Both the position numbers and the translations under genes were made by a program. From Colwellia sp. C2M11 (GTDB lineage Bacteria; Pseudomonadota; Gammaproteobacteria; Enterobacterales; Alteromonadaceae): a stretch of DNA of 64,000 bases. A model generated the notes under the pieces. The model searched no databases. It had not been told where the DNA came from and saw only the letters and a program-made list of their open reading frames with translations. Below, in pieces: positions 60,718 through 64,000 of the stretch (positions are counted from its first letter, which is position 1; each line of letters opens with the position of its first letter). The stretch is from NCBI RefSeq assembly GCF_018860915.1, contig NZ_JAHKQD010000049.1, positions 54,271 to 118,270 on the forward strand. The letters run 5' to 3'.

Positions 60718-60755
60718 AAAGGTCGAAACAGAATGCTGCGTCGGCCTTTGCTTTA
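60718..60755 (+). terminator. Terminator after the antiporter gene
   Basis: AAAGGTCGA (60718-60726) pairs with TCGGCCTTT (60741-60749) with one G.U pair; a short T-rich run follows. Confidence 0.6.
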
Positions 60756-60769
60756 GCTGTTAAGGTAAT

Positions 60770-61073
60770 ATTACCGATGTGCTTATGTGACGTTATTATG
60801 AATTATTAAGCTTTAAACCTTTAACAGAAATTGAAGGGTATAAAACTGAAATTGAACAAGGTAAAAACCCACGCGATGTTAAAATTGACTTAGCAAAAGA
60901 GTTAATCGCACGTTTCCATGATCAAGCAGCAGCGGAAGTGGCTCATCAAGAATTTATTAAAAGAAGCTGGTTTAGTGGGAAGTACGTCAGATGCTTACCG
61001 CATGATTAAATAAGGCGCTGCGAAAATAGATGGCGAAAAAATGACGGATAGAAATTTAGTTATTTTGAGTGGC
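60770..61073 (+). pseudogene. tyrS: Decayed 3' fragment of tyrosyl-tRNA synthetase
   Basis: The frame reads ITDVLM, a TGA in place of the conserved Trp, then [38 protein letters not shown] and [13 protein letters not shown]. These are the C-terminal anticodon-arm part of bacterial TyrRS. A deletion of about 25 codons then joins EFI to [18 protein letters not shown] with a frame change; TAA replaces the expected CAA, and GAAKIDGEKMTDRNLVI follows. The catalytic domain is absent. Three disabling lesions make it a relic; an intact tyrS must exist elsewhere. It is fused directly to the intI remnant. Confidence 0.88.
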
Positions 61074-61085
61074 GTCCCCGTTAAT

Positions 61086-61163
61086 TTTTTCTGTTTGTAA
61101 GCTATAGCGTTTAACTCGAATTACATCTCGAAGAGGCTGTAAAAAAGGAGATTTTATGATCAT
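61086..61163 (-). pseudogene. intI: Integron integrase remnant, first 26 codons
   Basis: From ATG 61163 leftwards the frame encodes MIIKSPFLQPLRDVIR followed by VKRYSLQTEK. This matches the N-terminus of chromosomal IntI tyrosine recombinases (pattern SPFL-x-x-(L/I)R-x-x-(I/L)R-x(K)RYS-x-(K/R)TE(K/Q), continuing into YLYWI in intact proteins). Homology stops at codon 26. The frame then enters the tyrS relic, adds nine foreign residues and ends at 61056. All catalytic residues are lost. The orientation (away from the cassettes) and the LexA-type box upstream are those of a normal integron platform. Confidence 0.8.
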
Positions 61164-61183
61164 AAAAAAAACACTTTACCAAG

Positions 61184-61199
61184 CTGTATTTATATACAG
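61184..61199. promoter_or_regulatory. LexA-type (SOS) box at the former intI promoter
   Basis: CTGTATTTATATACAG is a perfect CTGT-N8-ACAG site with an all-AT centre. On the minus strand it covers a TATATA -10 element 17 bp after TTGGGG and lies 20 bp before the intI start, the usual position of LexA control of integron integrases. On the plus strand TATAAT (61201-61206) abuts it. Confidence 0.72.
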
Positions 61200-61234
61200 T
61201 TATAATGTATTTTCCCCAAAAACACAATTTTTTG

Positions 61235-61359
61235 TGTAGAAAGTGAGCACGAATATGCTCACTTTCTACATAGCTAAACTTCTAATTTATTGATTTTTAG
61301 TATTTAATTTTTTAAGGACTGCGTCATACTCAGCACAAAATAGCTGAGTATGACGCAGT
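61235..61359. other. Two large perfect hairpins between the intI promoter and Pc
   Basis: Hairpin 1 has a 15-bp stem (61235-61249 with 61256-61270) and a 6-nt loop. Hairpin 2 has a 17-bp stem ACTGCGTCATACTCAGC (61318-61334 with 61343-61359) and an 8-nt loop. Neither has a proper T-run. They may be folded DNA or RNA elements of the platform, or terminators that insulate Pc; no coding frame crosses them convincingly. Confidence 0.6.
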
Positions 61360-61416
61360 GCTTAGTTTCTACAAACTTAATGTTTAAAATAAAACCACCT
61401 ATTTTACTATAAAGCT

Positions 61417-61445
61417 TTGACAGGTAATGATTTAATTATTATTGT
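61417..61445 (+). promoter_or_regulatory. Candidate cassette promoter Pc
   Basis: A perfect -35 TTGACA (61417-61422) is followed after exactly 17 bp by TATTGT (4 of 6 matches). It points into the cassettes, starting about 50 bp before the attI junction and 115 bp before the NACHT start codon. Confidence 0.6.
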
Positions 61446-61502
61446 TTTGTTATTATTTTATTTCATAATCCGTTACTATCGTGAATTATGGATAATATAC
61501 TG
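61446..61502 (+). other. attI-like recombination site
   Basis: The DNA left of G61502 lacks the attC palindrome, while everything to its right belongs to a cassette that begins TTAGCTG. This is what attI looks like after an insertion at G|TT. A second GTTAC core lies at 61472. attI sites are poorly conserved, so the outer limit is a guess. Confidence 0.6.
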
Positions 61503-63507
61503 TTAGCTGTCAATGTTTATCGAAATTATTGGCGCATATGAATATGATTAATTAAAAAGGAATTTGTGTGAAAGAATTAGATCCAAATAAGATTGCAGTA
61601 GAATTAGTTAAACAGTTTGCTAAACCAATATTTGATGGTGTTGGTAAGTTAACTAAGGAAGCGCATGATAAATTAAAAGTCACTTTAAATACCTGTTTTT
61701 CTAAATATATTACTAGAAGTTATGATAGATATTCTAAAACAAAAACACTATTGTATCGTGACGCGCCAGTTAACATTAAGGAGTTCTATGTTAGAACCGA
61801 TCTTGAAATAGGCTTTGGTCAAAAAATTCAAGAATCTGATTTTATAAAAGAACTTCAGAAAAACAAACGATTAGTTATCTCTGGTACAGCTGGTTCAGGG
61901 AAATCAACTTTTTGTAAAAGTATTTTTTTGGATTTAATAGAGAACCCAATAGGGATTTTTCCTATTTTTGTTGAGTTAAGACATTTAAATACTGACTCTG
62001 AAACTAGTTTGTTTGATTTTATATTAAAAACTTTAACCGATATAGAGTCTACTTTTACAAAGTCACAATTAGATTACTCCTTAGATTTAGGTAAAGTTTT
62101 ACTAATTTTTGATGGTTTTGATGAGCTAAATAATGAGTTAAGAGAAAAATACGAAAAAGAGATTGTAAATATAGCTTCAAAGTACCAAAAAATTTTATTG
62201 CTGCTTTCTAGTCGCCCTGATGGGCGTTTTCATTCATGGGAGGAGTTTTATGTATATAAAGTTCTCCCTTTAGATAAAGATAAATCAAAAGCTCTTATAA
62301 GCAAACTTGATTATGACAGACAAGTAAAACGTAAGTTTTTAGATGTTTTAGATAAAAGCCTTTATGAAAAACACGAAAGTTTTGCGAGTAATCCATTGTT
62401 ATTAACAATGATGCTTTTAACTTATGAACAAATTGCAGAAATACCTAATAAGATACACTTATTTTATGAACAAGCATTCTTAACTCTTTTTAATAAACAT
62501 GATTCATTGAAAAGCTTATATAAAAGAAAGTCATTTTCAAACTTACCATTAGACGATTTTAAGAAATTATTATCGGCATTTTCAATAGTAAGTTACGCGG
62601 ATAGAAAATATTACTTTTCTGAAGATGAAATAAAAAAATACTTGGAAAATGCTATTCGGGTTTCAGGTATTAAAATAGATCAAAGCCTTTTTTTAAATGA
62701 TCTATTAGATACAGTTTGCATCATGCAGCGCGATGGTAATGGATATACTTTCACACATCGTTCTTTCCAAGAATACTTTACTTCGATCTTTATTGTTAAT
62801 TATGCCTCAGATAATAAATTTAAAATAATCGATAAAATTGCATTTGTAAATGATAGAGACGATGTCATACCTATGGTTTTCGATATAAATCAAGATTTCT
62901 TGGAGCAGGAGTGGGTAATTCCACGAATGGAAACGATGATTGATGAATTGTCTGTAGTTCCTGATACGAAACAAGGGAAAGCCAAGTTATTGTCGCTGAT
63001 GTATAAAGGCTTAACAACACATGACAATGAGGGAGAGTTTAGTATTGCTTTTAGGTTATATAGTCGAGAAGGCGACCATACACGTTTTATACATATCCTT
63101 TTCAAAATTTATGGTGAAGAGATTCATCATTATCATAAAACTCAAAGAGATATTGATGAAAGTGATGAAGTTAAAGAAGCTGAGAAACAGTTAGTTGAAA
63201 TAATTCTTGAAGGTGAAGGAGAAGAGCAGGATTTCCTTAGCTTAGAGGATCTATCTTCAATGCCATCTGAAGTCATTTCATTACTCTATACTTCTAACTG
63301 TTACGGTCATGTAAATACTAACCTGAATTTTTCAAAGGAAAAATTATCATCTTTACGAGAAAAATATACTTGTAAACAAAATGAATTGTCTGAATTGTTA
63401 TTTAGTTAAATACAGCTAACAAGTTGCTTAAACGGACAAAAAACAGCTGGCTTTTGCTCGTTCCTCGCTAATTTTAGCCAGCTAATTTTTTGCCGCTTAG
63501 CAAAGCG
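61503..63507 (+). mobile_element. Integron gene cassette 1 (NACHT)
   Basis: A 2005-bp cassette that starts at TTAGCTG after G61502 and ends at G63507 in attC 1. The left core of its attC is CAGCTAAC (63413-63420), the exact 8-base complement of GTTAGCTG at its own 5' end, as expected if the circular cassette was inserted by IntI at G|TT. It contains a single gene in the standard orientation with little spare DNA. Confidence 0.85.
61568..63409 (+). CDS. NACHT-domain STAND NTPase, probable anti-phage protein
   Basis: A 613-residue protein carried as a gene cassette. Residues 1-85 form a helical N-terminal domain (KIAVELVKQFAKPIFDGVGKL...). The NACHT core has Walker A GTAGSGKST (106-114), Walker B LLIFDGFDEL (178-187, the DGxDE signature), SSRPDGRF (214-221) and FASNPLLLTMM (272-282). 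A winged-helix segment FTHRSFQEYFTSIFI (395-409) follows, then a C-terminal region of about 180 residues without LRR, TPR or other repeats. Bacterial NACHT proteins of this short type defend against phages. GTG start at 61568 with AAGGAA upstream. No effector domain is recognised. Confidence 0.88.
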   Translation: MKELDPNKIAVELVKQFAKPIFDGVGKLTKEAHDKLKVTLNTCFSKYITRSYDRYSKTKTLLYRDAPVNIKEFYVRTDLEIGFGQKIQESDFIKELQKNKRLVISGTAGSGKSTFCKSIFLDLIENPIGIFPIFVELRHLNTDSETSLFDFILKTLTDIESTFTKSQLDYSLDLGKVLLIFDGFDELNNELREKYEKEIVNIASKYQKILLLLSSRPDGRFHSWEEFYVYKVLPLDKDKSKALISKLDYDRQVKRKFLDVLDKSLYEKHESFASNPLLLTMMLLTYEQIAEIPNKIHLFYEQAFLTLFNKHDSLKSLYKRKSFSNLPLDDFKKLLSAFSIVSYADRKYYFSEDEIKKYLENAIRVSGIKIDQSLFLNDLLDTVCIMQRDGNGYTFTHRSFQEYFTSIFIVNYASDNKFKIIDKIAFVNDRDDVIPMVFDINQDFLEQEWVIPRMETMIDELSVVPDTKQGKAKLLSLMYKGLTTHDNEGEFSIAFRLYSREGDHTRFIHILFKIYGEEIHHYHKTQRDIDESDEVKEAEKQLVEIILEGEGEEQDFLSLEDLSSMPSEVISLLYTSNCYGHVNTNLNFSKEKLSSLREKYTCKQNELSELLFS

Positions 63508-63514
63508 TTATATG
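63413..63514 (+). repeat. attC site 1
   Basis: The cores are CAGCTAAC (63413-63420) and GTTATATG (63507-63514). Inside are GTTGCTTAAACGGAC and its partner GCCGCTTAGCAAAGC, then the inner arms AGCTGGCT and AGCCAGCT, so the single bottom strand can fold into the long hairpin used by IntI. It has the size and layout of Vibrio-type attC repeats and starts 4 bp after the NACHT stop codon. Confidence 0.88.
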
Positions 63515-63870
63515 CTTTCATAAAATGGAGTTTTACGATATGACTGAGCAGAAAATCAAAGCGATAGTGCATAAGCATTCAACTAAAATATTTATATTTG
63601 GAATGATCAGTATTTCACTATTAGATCTATTATTCTCTTTTCTATTTGAACGTGGTATTTCTCCTTTGATGACTTTTATATTTTCATTTATCTTGGCGGT
63701 TTACGTTTTTCAAAAAGTATTATCTGAGTTGTTACCTACTGAAAAAGAGGATACATAAATTAATTTGGTGCTTTGCATATAACAAGGCTTTAAAGTCGGA
63801 CAAATAACAGTTGGTTTTTGCTCCTTCGTCGCCTATTTTAACCAACTATCATTTGCCGCTTAAAGTGGCG
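63508..63870 (+). mobile_element. Integron gene cassette 2
   Basis: A 363-bp cassette from T63508 (TTATATG...) to G63870. Its attC begins with CATATAAC (63776-63783), the exact complement of GTTATATG at its own 5' junction, confirming its borders. It holds one small gene. Confidence 0.85.
63540..63758 (+). CDS. Cassette-borne small membrane protein
   Basis: The start at ATG 63540 is preferred because GGAG lies 9 nt upstream; an in-frame ATG at 63525 has no signal. The 72-residue product begins MTEQKIKAIVHKHSTK and has two helices (IFIFGMISISLLDLLFSFLF and PLMTFIFSFILAVYVFQKVL) and an acidic tail (LLPTEKEDT). Family not recognised. Small two-helix proteins are frequent cassette cargo, and some act in toxin or defence systems, but nothing here proves that. 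Confidence 0.7.
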   Translation: MTEQKIKAIVHKHSTKIFIFGMISISLLDLLFSFLFERGISPLMTFIFSFILAVYVFQKVLSELLPTEKEDT

Positions 63871-63877
63871 TTGAGGC
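63776..63877 (+). repeat. attC site 2
   Basis: The cores are CATATAAC (63776-63783) and GTTGAGGC (63870-63877). It is closely similar to attC 1 along its length: AAAGTCGGACAAATAACAG, the arms AGTTGGTT/AACCAACT and TTTGCCGCTTAAAGTGGCG. Homogeneous attC sites are typical of large sedentary chromosomal integrons. Confidence 0.85.
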
Positions 63878-64000
63878 TGTAGAATTTCTCTAAAAAGACG
63901 TATTTACGTCTTTTTTTATATTTCCTCAATTGTTTGTTTTTTAAGCTTGAAGCAAGTTCCTCACTGTGATCTAATAGATATTATTCACCGATAGCAAAAT
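63878..64000. other. Start of the next cassette or right flank
   Basis: No start codon opens a convincing protein here. If it is a third cassette beginning TTGAGGC at 63871, its attC should contain GCCTCAAC beyond the window edge. A terminator hairpin lies at 63892-63918. Confidence 0.5.
63892..63918. terminator. Terminator hairpin after attC 2
   Basis: AAAAAGACGT (63892-63901) pairs with ACGTCTTTTT (63906-63915) around ATTT, followed by further T. It would stop transcripts leaving cassette 2. Confidence 0.8.

Noticed and set aside
61156..61239. A 27-codon plus-strand frame with a good GGAG site overlapping the SOS box
   Set aside because: Its ATG arises from the palindrome ATGATCAT that also forms the minus-strand intI start, its frame crosses the promoter, and its content looks random. 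The intI reading explains the DNA better.
61129..63880. GAGGCTGTA occurring at both ends of the integron segment, as a possible target-site duplication
   Set aside because: Only 9 bases match. The left copy lies inside the intI remnant and the right copy is the start of the next cassette, so both have other explanations.
63892..64000. A minus-strand frame at the window edge as the 3' end of an intI gene
   Set aside because: The short frames contain early stops and show no tyrosine-recombinase motifs.

Overview
The window is a low-GC (mid-30s percent) gammaproteobacterial chromosome segment. Protein similarity and gene orders such as lrp/ftsK-lolA-rarA-crcB-serS, sppA-ansA, trxB-aat-bpt-infA and recC-recB-recD point to Alteromonadales, most likely Colwellia or a close relative (Colwelliaceae). 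Most of it is ordinary core genome; the accessory part is at the right-hand end.

Layout. 1-9.2 kb: a truncated alpha/beta hydrolase gene, a secreted esterase, small accessory genes (GNAT, DUF1801, NrtS-like, CBS, GFA, a broken LysE-family gene, DUF4242), a thioesterase-FGGY kinase pair, and a divergent second FtsZ. 9.2-17.3 kb: a 33-bp minisatellite ahead of an orphan HicB-like gene, bioC, bioB with a recognisable BirA-type operator, asnS, a YdjA-like nitroreductase, and a DMT transporter preceded by an attenuator-like leader. 17.3-24.4 kb: a signalling cluster (NtrC-type regulator, orphan DHp domain, CHASE3 kinase, Rcp1-like receiver, multi-receiver hybrid kinase). It is flanked by a BON-domain protein and a lipoprotein, each with a sigma-54-type promoter and matching GTAA-N3-TTAC boxes centred 97 bp upstream of the predicted start, so the cluster probably controls its own flanks. 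25-49 kb: sppA-ansA, a DUF349 protein, an AGCS symporter, a carboxypeptidase, serS, crcB, rarA, lolA, ftsK, lrp/ald, trxB, aat, bpt, infA. 49-58.7 kb: the recCBD operon. 59-60.7 kb: a KefB-type antiporter.

The most notable object is at 60.77-63.88 kb: the platform end of a chromosomal integron with a destroyed integrase. From left to right it holds a decayed 3' fragment of tyrS, the first 26 codons of an intI gene on the minus strand fused to that fragment, a LexA-type box over the old intI promoter, two large hairpins, a Pc-like promoter, and an attI-like junction. Two gene cassettes follow. Cassette 1 (61503-63507) carries a 613-residue NACHT NTPase of the kind known in anti-phage defence; cassette 2 (63508-63870) carries a small two-helix membrane protein. 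Each is closed by an attC site of about 100 bp whose left core is the exact reverse complement of the first bases of its own cassette, which is the signature of true integron cassettes. The platform can no longer make its own integrase, so the NACHT cassette appears frozen next to Pc.

No tRNA, rRNA, insertion sequence or CRISPR array was seen. Calls rest on reading the sequence and remembered family motifs; no database search was run.
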